A stretch of DNA of 64,000 nucleotides. Origin: Caulobacterales bacterium (GTDB taxonomy: Bacteria > Pseudomonadota > Alphaproteobacteria > Caulobacterales > Parvularculaceae). The translations under genes were made by a program, and so were the position numbers. The stretch spans positions 7,897 to 71,896 of the forward strand of contig JACKIL010000011.1 of assembly GCA_020638525.1 (NCBI GenBank), read 5' to 3'. The notes below the pieces were generated by a model. It made no database searches. It was given only the letters and a program-made list of their open reading frames with translations, and was not told the DNA's origin. Positions 35,678-43,442 of this stretch are shown piece after piece. Each line of letters starts with the position of its first letter. The stretch's first letter is position 1.

Positions 35678-35851
35678 ATGAAGAAGTACGCTCTTGCAGC
35701 CTTTCTGCTGGTGACGGCGAACGCTCTCGGAGGCTGCGTCCTCGGTGCTGCGGCGGGCGCCGGCTACATGGCGCACGATGAAGCGACTGAAAATGACGGG
35801 AAGTTCGACCCGCTGGAAAAAGTGCGCGGCAAGGATGACGGGAAGAACTGA
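35678..35851 (+). CDS. Small lipoprotein (57 residues)
   Basis: MKKYALAAFLLVTANALGGC gives a textbook lipobox (LGGC, C20). The short mature part is Gly/Ala-rich then acidic and charged (EATENDGKFDPLEKVRGKDD). GGAGG ribosome-binding site upstream. It resembles small stress lipoproteins in GC-rich proteobacteria; no named family recognised. It leads a run with the DUF883 and holin-like genes. It is absent from 60-residue ORF lists. Confidence 0.75.
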   Translation: MKKYALAAFLLVTANALGGCVLGAAAGAGYMAHDEATENDGKFDPLEKVRGKDDGKN

Positions 35852-35895
35852 CGCGCTCAGTTCCCCGAGTTTCCTCAAACGGAGAGGAGGATGAT

Positions 35896-36249
35896 ATGCA
35901 CGGTCAAACAGAAAAGCCCGTTCAAGGCGGGAATGGCGCGAGCGCGCCGGACCTTGGCGAAGCGATCGCCAGTCTCAGCGAAGACCTGAAACAGCTGCGG
36001 TCGGATTTCGGAGATCTGAAGCAGGATGTCGGACGGGCTTCGAAAGCGGGCCTTCACGATGCACGTGCGCGCGCGAAAGATGCGCTCGGCGCGACTGAAG
36101 AGGCCGGCGAGGCGGTGCTCGACACCGCGCTTTCAGAGTTTGCGGAGATCAAGAAGCAGGTTGAAAAAGCGGTGCGGAAGAACCCCGGCGCTGCGATTGC
36201 GACAGCGGTCGCGATCGGCTTCTTCCTCAACGGCGCCGCCAGGCGGTAA
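35896..36249 (+). CDS. DUF883/ElaB-YqjD-like membrane-anchored protein
   Basis: 117 residues: a helical, charged coiled-coil body (about 20-90, SEDLKQLRSDFGDLKQDVG) and a C-terminal anchor (RKNPGAAIATAVAIGFFLNGAARR), the ElaB/YqjD layout. Family members bind ribosomes and sit at the inner membrane in stationary phase. Three bases before the holin-like gene. Confidence 0.85.
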   Translation: MHGQTEKPVQGGNGASAPDLGEAIASLSEDLKQLRSDFGDLKQDVGRASKAGLHDARARAKDALGATEEAGEAVLDTALSEFAEIKKQVEKAVRKNPGAAIATAVAIGFFLNGAARR

Positions 36250-36252
36250 GCC

Positions 36253-36696
36253 ATGCTCGATTGGGTGTTCAACAGAGCTGGCAGTGCAGCGCAGGACGCG
36301 GTGCGGGAACTGGTGTTCACCGTTGCTGCGGTTCTGCTCGCCTGTGGCGCCGTCTTCTTCTTCGGGGCGGGGCTCGTCGTTTGGCTGGCGACGATGATGG
36401 AAATGCAATTCGCCCTCATCATCGTCGCTGCGCTGCTGTGCGTGCTGGCGGCTGCGATCCTGTTGCTGACGCATCGGGAGCGCGGCGGAAAAACAAACAA
36501 CAGCCTCGCGCAGATAAGCGCGGCGGCGCCGGCAATTGAGAGGGCGGCGAGCGCCATTCCCGCATCGCTCCGGATCGCCGCTTCCAGTCTCGTCGCCTCG
36601 CAACTGCGCCGCGCGCCACTGGCGACATTGGGCGTCATCGCAGCGGTTGTCGCATTCTCCGCGGTGTCGAGCGACGCTGCCGAAGAATCTCCCTGA
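36253..36696 (+). CDS. YqjE/phage-holin-3_6-like membrane protein
   Basis: 147 residues with two close membrane helices (about 20-45 and 50-72), a helical linker and a third hydrophobic segment (about 120-138). The DUF883-then-YqjE order is the same as yqjD-yqjE in enterobacteria. A stress-linked inner-membrane protein rather than a phage lysis gene; no phage genes are near. Confidence 0.8.
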   Translation: MLDWVFNRAGSAAQDAVRELVFTVAAVLLACGAVFFFGAGLVVWLATMMEMQFALIIVAALLCVLAAAILLLTHRERGGKTNNSLAQISAAAPAIERAASAIPASLRIAASSLVASQLRRAPLATLGVIAAVVAFSAVSSDAAEESP

Positions 36697-36793
36697 TCGG
36701 TCGTTGCAAGCGATAAGAGGAGGGCGCGTGTGCGGTGTTGAGGCGACGGGGAGCGCGGCCACAATTCCGATACAAACAAAACAAATCAAGCCG

Positions 36794-37336
36794 ATGCTAG
36801 TTGTAGAATTTCTTTCGAGTGATGATGTGATACGGTATGCGCGCGGTGATCTCGACAAGCGCAAGCGCCCCGCCGTCGAGCACGCACTGCTTGATGACGA
36901 TCGGGCCAGATATCTCGTCCGCGCCTGCGCGCCCGTTTCGGATGAAGCTGCATTCGACGCGGCTTCCGCCGCGGCATGGCGAAACGCTCTCGGTGCATGC
37001 GAGGCGGCGATCGCTGGCTATCGGCGCAGGCTGATGGAATCGCCCACGCGACCCGCCACGCGTCGACCCCTTCTGGAGCGCGAGCGCCAGCTAAAGGAAT
37101 TGCTTGCGGCTGGAAAAGCGTGCGGCCTTGACGGAGCGATTGATCAAGTTGAAACGCTCCATGCTGAGCGCACGGAAGAAATACAGCGCCTTGACCGCCA
37201 GGCGGCCCGCGAACTGAGGCGAGCTTTCGGGGCGATTGGCGTCCCCTATTTGAAGGCGCGCCTTGCAGACGCTATTTCCGCCCTCGAATTCGATCTCGAA
37301 TATGAAGCGCGGAAGGGGCGGCGAAACGAGGATTGA
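36794..37336 (+). CDS. Uncharacterised 180-residue helical protein
   Basis: Start ATG at 36794 chosen where the protein-like sequence begins. The N-terminal segment SSDDVIRYARGDLDKRKRPAVEHALLDDD resembles in pattern the N-terminal domain of anti-sigma factors (ASD/zf-HC2) but has no zinc His/Cys set. The rest is charged coiled coil (about 85-150). No membrane segment. An anti-sigma partner for the nearby ECF sigma is only a guess. Confidence 0.6.
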   Translation: MLVVEFLSSDDVIRYARGDLDKRKRPAVEHALLDDDRARYLVRACAPVSDEAAFDAASAAAWRNALGACEAAIAGYRRRLMESPTRPATRRPLLERERQLKELLAAGKACGLDGAIDQVETLHAERTEEIQRLDRQAARELRRAFGAIGVPYLKARLADAISALEFDLEYEARKGRRNED

Positions 37337-37565
37337 GGTCGCCGTTTGCTGCAATCTCCGACCTCTCCGCCCCAATATTGCCCGATATTAACGCGGAGCC
37401 TCAATTCCTGCCTTATTCGGGCGCCTTTTGAGCGTTCGAATGGGGTTAAACCCTTGAACGACTGTTGCCGTAACCCACTCTTGTGGCGTAAGTAACATAT
37501 GTCGCCGCCTTCGCTTTTATGCCTTGCCGGCTGGCGGCCAAATTCAACTGCAACCGGGTTCATTT

Positions 37566-37808
37566 ATGCCGACGAGCGATTCGCTAAAACGGACGACGAA
37601 GCTTCAGCTCATGCTCGATGATATGGAGCTGAAGGCGATTGACGACTGGCGTTTCGCACATCGCATGCCGACGCGTGCTGCGGCGCTTCGAGAATTGTTG
37701 AGGCGCGGTTTGCTTGCGGATGAATTTTTCGATGAGCCGCCCACAGAAGAAGCGACAACGCGTGATTTCAGCGTGGTCAATCGCGATGATCTCGACGGTT
37801 CGGCCTAG
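37566..37808 (+). CDS. Ribbon-helix-helix-like small DNA-binding protein
   Basis: 80 residues from ATG 37566. TTKLQLMLDDMELKAIDDWRFAHRMPTRAAALRELLRRGL fits a ribbon-helix-helix domain (strand about 11-18, helices 19-31 and 34-46), with an acidic tail. Such proteins are dimeric repressors or antitoxins. No toxin gene follows; a terminator does. Stand-alone regulator is most likely. Confidence 0.7.
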   Translation: MPTSDSLKRTTKLQLMLDDMELKAIDDWRFAHRMPTRAAALRELLRRGLLADEFFDEPPTEEATTRDFSVVNRDDLDGSA

Positions 37809-37828
37809 GCTTCGTTACGCATCGAACG

Positions 37829-37865
37829 AAAAGGGCGCGCCCTCAGGCGCGCCTTTTGTTTTTCT
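37829..37865 (+). terminator. Rho-independent terminator after the RHH gene
   Basis: GGCGCGCC - CTCA - GGCGCGCC stem-loop with A-rich left flank and TTTTGTTTTT right flank, 20 bases after the stop. Confidence 0.85.
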
Positions 37866-38362
37866 GCGCGCAGATCGTTGATTCGTTCGTGCTGATTTCA
37901 TCGCGAAAAGTCATCACAAGAAAAATTACTCGAAGCATTTCAGATTAAGATTTTTTAGGCGTTACGCATGCGTAAGGTCTTGTTCCGCAGCGATTGGAAC
38001 AGATGAGAATCTCGTAACGCGAAACTCATGCGTTTCGTGCGGAGATGTGAAATCGCTGTAATCGAATGCGTTGCATCCGGCGCTGTGCGTCCTTTGCGTT
38101 CGATCAAATTTTTTCCGTAAAATCAGTGCATTGGCGTGCGCCGCCCGTGCGGTGTGCTTCCATCACTTACTCCACTGACAGTGCTTCATGAATCGCCGCC
38201 ATCGGCTGTCTCTGCGCATGTTGGTGCTGTGTTGGAACTGGCGGAGAAGCTAGCGTCTCCATCTCTGAGGCAAGTACGATATGATGCGTACACGAAACGT
38301 TTTGAGGTGATCGGCGCGTTTCGCCATCATCATGGCGTTCGAAGCAATCAAGAGGTTTCGTG
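37866..38362. other. Long non-coding region upstream of the ECF sigma gene
   Basis: About 500 bases without a convincing gene. It holds a perfect 14-bp palindrome TTACGCATGCGTAA (37962-37975) and an inverted repeat CGAAAC-N6-GTTTCG (38020-38037). GTTACGCAT recurs at 37814 and 37961. Sigma-gene promoter and possibly a small RNA may lie here. No EcfG-consensus site was found just before the sigma gene. Confidence 0.45.
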
Positions 38363-38878
38363 ATGACGACCACTTTCACTGCCGATGAACTCAACGAAGT
38401 TTTGCCGGCCCTCCGCCGTTTTGCGCTGTCGCTAACGCGCAATCCCGACAGGGCGGACGATCTCGTCCAGGACAGCGTCGAACGCGCGCTCCTGAAGGCG
38501 AGCTATTATCGGCCTGGCACGAATCTGCGCTCATGGCTCTTCACGCTGTGCCGCCGCCTGTTTCTCAACGATATCAGGAAGCAGAAGTCGCGCGGCGTGT
38601 CGGTCGAGCTTGATGACGTTTCGCCCTCTGCGATTTCTGTCAAAGCCGATCAACACTCGCATCTCGAATTCAAGGAGGCTGCGGGGATATTCCGCACGAT
38701 GGCGGATGATGACAGGGAGGTCATCTCTCTCGTCGCGCTTGACGGCCTCAAATATGAAGACGCTGCGAGAAAACTCCGTGTGCCGATCGGCACCGTCCGT
38801 TCGCGCTTGTCGCGCGCTCGCGCGCGCCTGCGGTCCCGCATGGATGGCGGTTTCGATGGGGCGCCGGCCTTCGCCTAG
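38363..38878 (+). CDS. ECF RNA polymerase sigma factor
   Basis: 171 residues from ATG 38363 (AGAGG 7 bases upstream). Region 2: LRRFALSLTRNPDRADDLVQDSVERAL and YRPGTNLRSWLFTLCRRLFLNDIRK. Region 4: EVISLVALDGLKYEDAARKLRVPIGTVRSRLSRARARL. The pattern is close to alphaproteobacterial EcfG-class sigmas, which direct the general stress response through NepR/PhyR. Neither NepR nor PhyR is visible in the window. A cluster of EcfG-like promoters nearby fits, but which sigma reads them is not shown. Confidence 0.88.
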   Translation: MTTTFTADELNEVLPALRRFALSLTRNPDRADDLVQDSVERALLKASYYRPGTNLRSWLFTLCRRLFLNDIRKQKSRGVSVELDDVSPSAISVKADQHSHLEFKEAAGIFRTMADDDREVISLVALDGLKYEDAARKLRVPIGTVRSRLSRARARLRSRMDGGFDGAPAFA

Positions 38879-38893
38879 GGGGGGGGCGGAATT

Positions 38894-38918
38894 GGAACGC
38901 TTCTGCGTTGAGACTGTT
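38894..38918 (+). promoter_or_regulatory. EcfG-like promoter for the small membrane protein
   Basis: GGAAC (38894-38898), 16-base spacer, TGTT (38915-38918), 30 bases before the ATG at 38948. It is just after the sigma gene stop. Confidence 0.5.
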
Positions 38919-38947
38919 TCCCGATTGGAAGATTGAAGGAGGCAAAG

Positions 38948-39136
38948 ATGCAAACCAGGAATGCGATTATCGGCGCGCTTGTCGCGATCGTCCTCATCGT
39001 TGGCGGCGTCGCGCTTTTCAATGAAGCCAATGAAAGCCCGCTCGAAGAGGCCGCTGAAGACATCAGCGATGCGGCGGACGACGTCGCCGATGATGTTGAA
39101 GACGCCGTTGATGATATCGACGACGAGAACCAATAA
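38948..39136 (+). CDS. Small acidic membrane-anchored protein (62 residues)
   Basis: ATG 38948 behind GGAGG. One helix (NAIIGALVAIVLIVGGVALF) then a very acidic tail with repeated D-A-A-D-D-V-A-D-D-like heptads. No family recognised; common as small stress proteins in GC-rich proteobacteria. Directly after the ECF sigma gene with its own EcfG-like promoter, so it may be a stress-regulon effector. Confidence 0.7.
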   Translation: MQTRNAIIGALVAIVLIVGGVALFNEANESPLEEAAEDISDAADDVADDVEDAVDDIDDENQ

Positions 39137-39167
39137 TTTCGCACTTTTCGGGTCCGACCAGCAGAGC

Positions 39168-39195
39168 CGCCCCGCTTTTCGAAGCGGGGCGTTTC
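39168..39195 (+). terminator. Rho-independent terminator
   Basis: Ten-bp stem (CGCCCCGCTT/AAGCGGGGCG) with TTCG tetraloop, followed by TTTCT, 31 bases after the small acidic protein gene. Confidence 0.85.
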
Positions 39196-39222
39196 TGTAT
39201 CCGGAGGAGATTAATGGACGTC

Positions 39223-39260
39223 AAAAAGAAAGGGACCGCTAATCGGTCCCTTTCTTCTCG
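39223..39260. terminator. Bidirectional terminator
   Basis: Perfect 13-bp stem (AAGAAAGGGACCG/CGGTCCCTTTCTT, loop CTAAT). It ends the minus-strand DUF1328 transcript and backs up the terminator at 39168. Confidence 0.8.
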
Positions 39261-39277
39261 ATCTGTTGTCGCCATCT

Positions 39278-39451
39278 TTATACCGGCGGCCTTCCTCGAA
39301 GCGCATGAGCGACCGCGCTCACCAGGAAGAGAATGAGGAAGATGAAGAAGAGAATCTTCGCGATACCTGCGGCGCCGGCCGCAATGCCGCCAAAACCGAA
39401 AATCGCGGCGACAATCGCGATGATGAAGAATGTCAAAGCCCATCCAAGCAT
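39278..39451 (-). CDS. DUF1328 (YtjA-like) small membrane protein
   Basis: 57 residues: MLGWALTFFIIAIVAAIFGF then GGIAAGAAGIAKILFFIFL. The two-helix W-A-x(2)-F-F-I-I-A pattern and length are diagnostic of DUF1328. GGAGG precedes the ATG. A stress-induced envelope protein of unknown action. Too short for 60-residue ORF lists. Confidence 0.9.
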   Translation of the reverse strand: MLGWALTFFIIAIVAAIFGFGGIAAGAAGIAKILFFIFLILFLVSAVAHALRGRPPV

Positions 39452-39525
39452 GATCGCCTCCTTTGCTGCTTTCGAAGCTTTCTGACGCCGGTACGCGACA
39501 ATCCTCGACGCCGTGGTGCTAGGGA

Positions 39526-39550
39526 AACACGCCCGCGCCTTTGGGGTTCC
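39526..39550 (-). promoter_or_regulatory. EcfG-like promoter for the DUF1328 gene
   Basis: Minus strand GGAAC (39550-39546), 16-base spacer, TGTT (39529-39526), about 75 bases before the DUF1328 ATG. Confidence 0.5.
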
Positions 39551-39623
39551 GGTTTCCGGGTGCGGACTGTCTCATGGAGAGACGGCGAACTGGGCGCCGG
39601 TGAGCGGTGTTCGTTCCGCTGAC

Positions 39624-40436
39624 ATGCTGAGATTCATACACATATCCGACACCCATTTCGGAGCCAGCGACCCGGAGGCGATCCGCGCGCTTGGCTTTGA
39701 AATCGAAACTTCCTCTGCAGCCGCGGTCGTCCTTACGGGCGACATTACGCAAAGCGGCAGACGGCGCGAATTTCAGGCTGCGGAGCGTTTCCTGTCGCGA
39801 CTGCCCATGCCGAAGCTAGTCGTTCCCGGGAACCATGACGCGCCAGTCTATAGCGTCGCCGAGCGGCTGATCGATCCTTGGCGCAGATTCCGGCGTTACA
39901 TCGCGCGTGAACTCAACCCCGTGCTTTCAATCGGCCGGCTTTATGTCGTTGGCCTCAACTCCGCGCGGCGCGCGCAGATCGGCCTTGATTGGTCGCTCGG
40001 CGCGCTGTCGGGCCGCCAGCGAAAGGCGGCGGGGGAGAGGCTCGCCTCGGTTCAGAATGGCGCGCTGAAGGCTGTCGCCTTCCATCATCCCGTGTTGCCT
40101 GGCCCGGGGCGCGCGGGCGCGGCGGTTATTCCGGAGGCGGGCGAAATTCTTGAAGGGTTTGCTCAGGCCGGCGCCGATCTCATCCTGACTGGTCATGCGC
40201 ACATTGGCGACGCAAAGCTCTATGTGGGCGGGCGTCGCTCCATCATCGTCTCATCGGCCGGCACAGCGTCATCAACGCGCATTCGAGGCGAGGCGCCTTC
40301 GTTCAATGTCGTCGATTGGCGGCCGGAGAGCATCGCTGTCTCCGTGTACAGATATAAGAGCGGCGCCTTCCTTCGCGACGCGCGCCACGAATTTTCCTGC
40401 GAAAGGGGATTCTGGAAGAGGGAGGCGACTGCATGA
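39624..40436 (+). CDS. Metallophosphoesterase (calcineurin-like)
   Basis: 270 residues from ATG 39624 (MLRFIHISDTHFG). All five metal motifs are present: DTHFG, GDITQSG, GNHD, HHPV and GHAHIG. Class includes lipid and nucleotide phosphatases. The next gene is a lipid kinase overlapping by 4 bases, so a lipid-linked substrate is plausible. Confidence 0.87.
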   Translation: MLRFIHISDTHFGASDPEAIRALGFEIETSSAAAVVLTGDITQSGRRREFQAAERFLSRLPMPKLVVPGNHDAPVYSVAERLIDPWRRFRRYIARELNPVLSIGRLYVVGLNSARRAQIGLDWSLGALSGRQRKAAGERLASVQNGALKAVAFHHPVLPGPGRAGAAVIPEAGEILEGFAQAGADLILTGHAHIGDAKLYVGGRRSIIVSSAGTASSTRIRGEAPSFNVVDWRPESIAVSVYRYKSGAFLRDARHEFSCERGFWKREATA

Positions 40437-41317
40437 AGGCGCTTGTTCTCATTAATGAGAAGTCGGGGACGGTTCTCTCAACAGGTGCGGAGAACATTGA
40501 AGAGACTATTGTCCGCGAGCTTCGGGAGCGTAGCGTTACCGATCCGGTCATCGTCACGGGCGATTGGCGCGCGCTTGTCGAGGCGGCGCAGTCGACTACT
40601 TTCGATGTCGCGATCTGCGCTGGCGGCGACGGCACGCAGGCGGCGGTCGCGCAGGCGCTTCTCGGCAAGGACGCGGCCCTGTTGCCGCTCCCTTGTGGGA
40701 CGGTCAATCTGCTCTGCCGGGACCTCGGCCTGTCGCTTGATATTGAGGAAGCGCTGAAGGCGGGCCTCGACGGCGCGCCGCGCAGGATCGACGCGGGACT
40801 CGCCGGCAAGCGCGTGTTTCTCAACAATATCGTCTTCGGCGCCTATGCCGAACTCGCCGAAGCGCGGGAGGATCTGCGCGACGCGGAATCGTTCGACGAT
40901 CTCAATTTCGCGCTTGTCAGCGCGGCGAATGCGCTCTTTCACGCCGACCCTGTCGAATTTGACGTTCACATCGGCAAACGGAAAGTCTCGCTGGAGACGA
41001 ACACGCTCATCGTTTCGAACAACGCGATCACGAACGTTGAAAAGCTTATCCCGAGACGCGATCGGCTCGATGATGGCGCTCTCGCTGTCTATCTCGTCTC
41101 ATCGCAAAATGGCGAAGAATTCACCTCAGTGCTTGGCGCTTTCGCACGGGGCGCAATCGAGGATGATGAGCGCATCGACATGCGCCATTGCCGCGCATGC
41201 CGCGTAGCGTCGCCCAGTGCGAAGTTCAGTTACACGGTTGACGGCGATGCGCTTGAGCGCAGCGAACCGCTTCATGTGAAATGCCTTCCCGGCGCGCTGC
41301 GTGTCTTGTCGCCGTAA
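40433..41317 (+). CDS. Diacylglycerol kinase-like lipid kinase
   Basis: 294 residues. DAGK catalytic domain: VLINEKSGTV, the nucleotide loop GGDGTQAAVAQAL, and PCGTVNLLCRDLGL. C-terminal half carries the DagK/YegS beta-domain. Phosphorylates diacylglycerol, sphingosine-like or other lipids at the inner membrane. It starts inside the phosphoesterase stop (4-base overlap), so the pair is coupled. Confidence 0.87.
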   Translation: MKALVLINEKSGTVLSTGAENIEETIVRELRERSVTDPVIVTGDWRALVEAAQSTTFDVAICAGGDGTQAAVAQALLGKDAALLPLPCGTVNLLCRDLGLSLDIEEALKAGLDGAPRRIDAGLAGKRVFLNNIVFGAYAELAEAREDLRDAESFDDLNFALVSAANALFHADPVEFDVHIGKRKVSLETNTLIVSNNAITNVEKLIPRRDRLDDGALAVYLVSSQNGEEFTSVLGAFARGAIEDDERIDMRHCRACRVASPSAKFSYTVDGDALERSEPLHVKCLPGALRVLSP

Positions 41318-41352
41318 GCGCGCAGCATGAAGCGATGTTCATTTCGCGCGCT

Positions 41353-41377
41353 GGAACGAATAGCGCTTGCTCGCGTT
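41353..41377 (+). promoter_or_regulatory. EcfG general-stress promoter of csbD
   Basis: GGAAC (41353-41357), 16-base spacer, CGTT (41374-41377): a full consensus match, 39 bases before the csbD ATG. Confidence 0.75.
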
Positions 41378-41415
41378 CGCTTCATGTAAATCCCAGCAGC
41401 AATGGAGGCGTTTCC

Positions 41416-41616
41416 ATGAACAACGATATTCTCGAAGGCAAATGGCGCCAGCTTTCCGGCAAGGTGAAGCAGCAGTGGGGCAAGTTCACCGACGACGAAG
41501 TCAAGGAAGTCGAAGGGAACACGCAGCGCCTTGTCGGGAAGATTCAGGAGAAATACGGCGTGGCGCGCGATGAGGCCGAGCGTCAGGTGCGCGACTGGGC
41601 GAATACCGCCCACTAG
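41416..41616 (+). CDS. CsbD-family stress protein
   Basis: 66 residues: MNNDILEGKWRQLSGKVKQQ and a helical charged body ending RDWANTAH, the CsbD pattern. CsbD proteins rise in general stress; their action is unknown. A consensus EcfG promoter lies 39 bases upstream. Confidence 0.93.
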   Translation: MNNDILEGKWRQLSGKVKQQWGKFTDDEVKEVEGNTQRLVGKIQEKYGVARDEAERQVRDWANTAH

Positions 41617-41666
41617 CGCGCCCGTCGGCGAGCGCGCCAAGGGCGGCGCCGGCCAAGCACGCGCCG

Positions 41667-41712
41667 GCGCCGCCCAGGCATTGGAGCGCCGCCCAGGCAT
41701 TTGAGCGCCGCC
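41667..41712. repeat. 19-bp tandem repeat, 2.4 copies
   Basis: Unit GCGCCGCCCAGGCATTGGA repeated twice with one change and then eight bases more. It lies 51 bases after csbD. Not an array of any known class. Confidence 0.75.
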
Positions 41713-41819
41713 GGATCCTCAATTCACCCTACCATCAGGAAGGGGGCTGCCCTTTCCCGAAAATCCTTTATGATGAAAGGATTGAAAGGACCGGGGCGAG
41801 AACCCGGCCGGCGGGTGGA

Positions 41820-42869
41820 ATGGGAAGCGCAGGTTCAGCAGGGCAAGGTGGTCTGGCGGGGCGAGAGAAGGTCGCCGCGCCGCTCATCGACCGCTTCGGG
41901 CGGCGGATCACCTATCTGCGCCTGTCGGTGACGGACCGCTGCGATCTGCGATGCTCCTATTGCATGGTCGAGAGCCCGAACTTCGAGCCGCGCGCGAGCC
42001 TCCTCACCCTCGAAGAACTTGAACAGGTGGCGCTCGCTTTCATCGAACGCGGCGTGACGAAGGTTAGGCTGACAGGCGGTGAGCCGCTGGTGCGCCGCAA
42101 TCTGATGCGCCTCGTTGAGGGGCTTTCGAAAAAGCTCGATGGCGGCGGCCTTGAAGAGCTGACGCTCACGACGAACGCGACGCAACTCGCCCAGCACGCC
42201 GCCGCGCTGAAATCCTTCGGCGTTCGCCGCATCAACGTTTCACTCGATACGCTCGATCCCGTTCGCTTCGCGCGGATTACGCGGCGCAATGCGCTTCCGA
42301 TGGCGCTTGAAGGCATAGACGCCGCGCTCGGCGCCGGCCTCGACGTGAAGATCAATACCGTCGCGTTGAAAGATGGAAATCTCGATGAAATTCCAGCGCT
42401 CATGGAATGGGCGCATAGCAAGGGGATGGATCTGACTCTCATCGAAGTCATGCCGCTTGGCGACGTCGGCGAAGACCGGATCGATCAGTATGCGCCCTTG
42501 TCGGACGTACGCAGCGCGCTTGAAGAGCGCTTCACGCTTGCGCCGGAAGACTTTCGGACGGGCGGTCCCGCCCGCTATGTGCGCGTCAAGGAAACCGGCG
42601 GGCGGCTGGGTTTCATCACGCCTTTGACGAACAATTTCTGCGAGGGCTGCAACCGAGTGCGGGTCACCTGCACGGGCCAGCTCTATATGTGCCTCGGCCA
42701 GGAGGACCAGTCGGACCTTCGCCGGGTGCTGAGGGAAGGGGGGCCGGAAGCCCTTGGCGCCGCCCTCGACGAGGCGATGACGCGCAAACCTAAAGGCCAT
42801 GACTTTGCGATCGAGCGGCGCGGCCAGGCGCCGGCGGCCCCGCGATTCATGTCTGCGACCGGCGGTTAA
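41820..42869 (+). CDS. moaA: GTP 3',8-cyclase MoaA (molybdenum cofactor)
   Basis: 349 residues. Radical-SAM motif C41-X3-C45-X2-C48 (CDLRCSYC), TGGEPL, and the C-terminal 4Fe-4S set CEGCNRVRVTCTGQLYMCLG. It makes the first molybdopterin intermediate from GTP. The first about 20 residues are Gly/Ala-rich and a later start is possible. No other Mo genes are near. Confidence 0.93.
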   Translation: MGSAGSAGQGGLAGREKVAAPLIDRFGRRITYLRLSVTDRCDLRCSYCMVESPNFEPRASLLTLEELEQVALAFIERGVTKVRLTGGEPLVRRNLMRLVEGLSKKLDGGGLEELTLTTNATQLAQHAAALKSFGVRRINVSLDTLDPVRFARITRRNALPMALEGIDAALGAGLDVKINTVALKDGNLDEIPALMEWAHSKGMDLTLIEVMPLGDVGEDRIDQYAPLSDVRSALEERFTLAPEDFRTGGPARYVRVKETGGRLGFITPLTNNFCEGCNRVRVTCTGQLYMCLGQEDQSDLRRVLREGGPEALGAALDEAMTRKPKGHDFAIERRGQAPAAPRFMSATGG

Positions 42870-42969
42870 CCCTTTATTTTTGCAGTCCCTTCGCCGCGCG
42901 AGGCCCTCGGTTCGTCCTGAAAGGCAGGCGGGCGATTTGTATGCAACGCAAAATTACGCTAAAAAGAAT

Positions 42970-42982
42970 GTGATGATATCAC
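42970..42982. promoter_or_regulatory. Inverted repeat, possible Zur-type box
   Basis: GTGAT-GAT-ATCAC, 40 bases before the DUF2946-like gene. Alphaproteobacterial Zur boxes have a GTTAT-N3-ATAAC-like form, so this is a loose match. It is supported mainly by the zinc-type receptor downstream. Confidence 0.35.
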
Positions 42983-43021
42983 GCGGGGGCGGCGATCGCC
43001 GCGCCGCGAAAGGTCAAGACA

Positions 43022-43348
43022 GTGAGCATCGCGGCACTACGCATTGACGGTGAACGGGGCGGCGCGCTGAAGCGCGCTGCTGTCATCGCCGCCGCGCTCT
43101 ATCTCGCCATCGTTCAAATTCTGTCGGCCGCGCACGCCGTTCCCGGCAAACCGGACTCGCCGCACCACGATACGTCGGCCTGCGTCCTCTGCGTCGCCGC
43201 CCATGGATTTTCGCACGGCGTCACGCCGAGCGTTTTCGTTCCGTCCGCGCCAATCGAGGTTTTCACCCCGCTTGCGCCGGTGGAGCTTCTGTCTCTCGTT
43301 TCGGCGGTCATCTTCGCGCCGTCTTCGCGAGGCCCACCGAGCTTCTGA
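43022..43348 (+). CDS. DUF2946-like exported protein
   Basis: 108 residues from GTG 43022. A hydrophobic segment (AAVIAAALYLAIVQILSAAHA) is followed by CVLCVAAHGF and a Pro-rich end. The short exported form with paired Cys resembles the DUF2946/DUF2607 group often placed beside metal-uptake receptors. It precedes a ZnuD-like receptor by 94 bases, same strand. Confidence 0.6.
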   Translation: MSIAALRIDGERGGALKRAAVIAAALYLAIVQILSAAHAVPGKPDSPHHDTSACVLCVAAHGFSHGVTPSVFVPSAPIEVFTPLAPVELLSLVSAVIFAPSSRGPPSF

Positions 43349-43442
43349 TCAGACACGGCTAGCCTTGTTGCGTTTGTGTCGCTGCGCGTTCGCGCCGGCG
43401 CCAGCGCGGCGTCAAACAATCTGATCAGAAACGGGAAAATTC

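Noticed and set aside
36253..36696. Phage lysis cassette from the holin-like match
   Set aside because: The DUF883 neighbour and absence of phage genes fit a YqjD/YqjE stress pair.
38136..38363. 75-residue open frame upstream of the sigma gene
   Set aside because: No ribosome-binding site, no recognisable composition or fold, and it ends on the sigma start. Likely chance.
39214..39336. 40-residue frame with GGAGG upstream, between terminators
   Set aside because: It is encoded through a 13-bp terminator stem and antisense to DUF1328. It has a decent start, but the sequence looks like chance.
41667..41712. CRISPR-like array
   Set aside because: Only about 2.4 tandem copies with no spacers; a simple tandem repeat.
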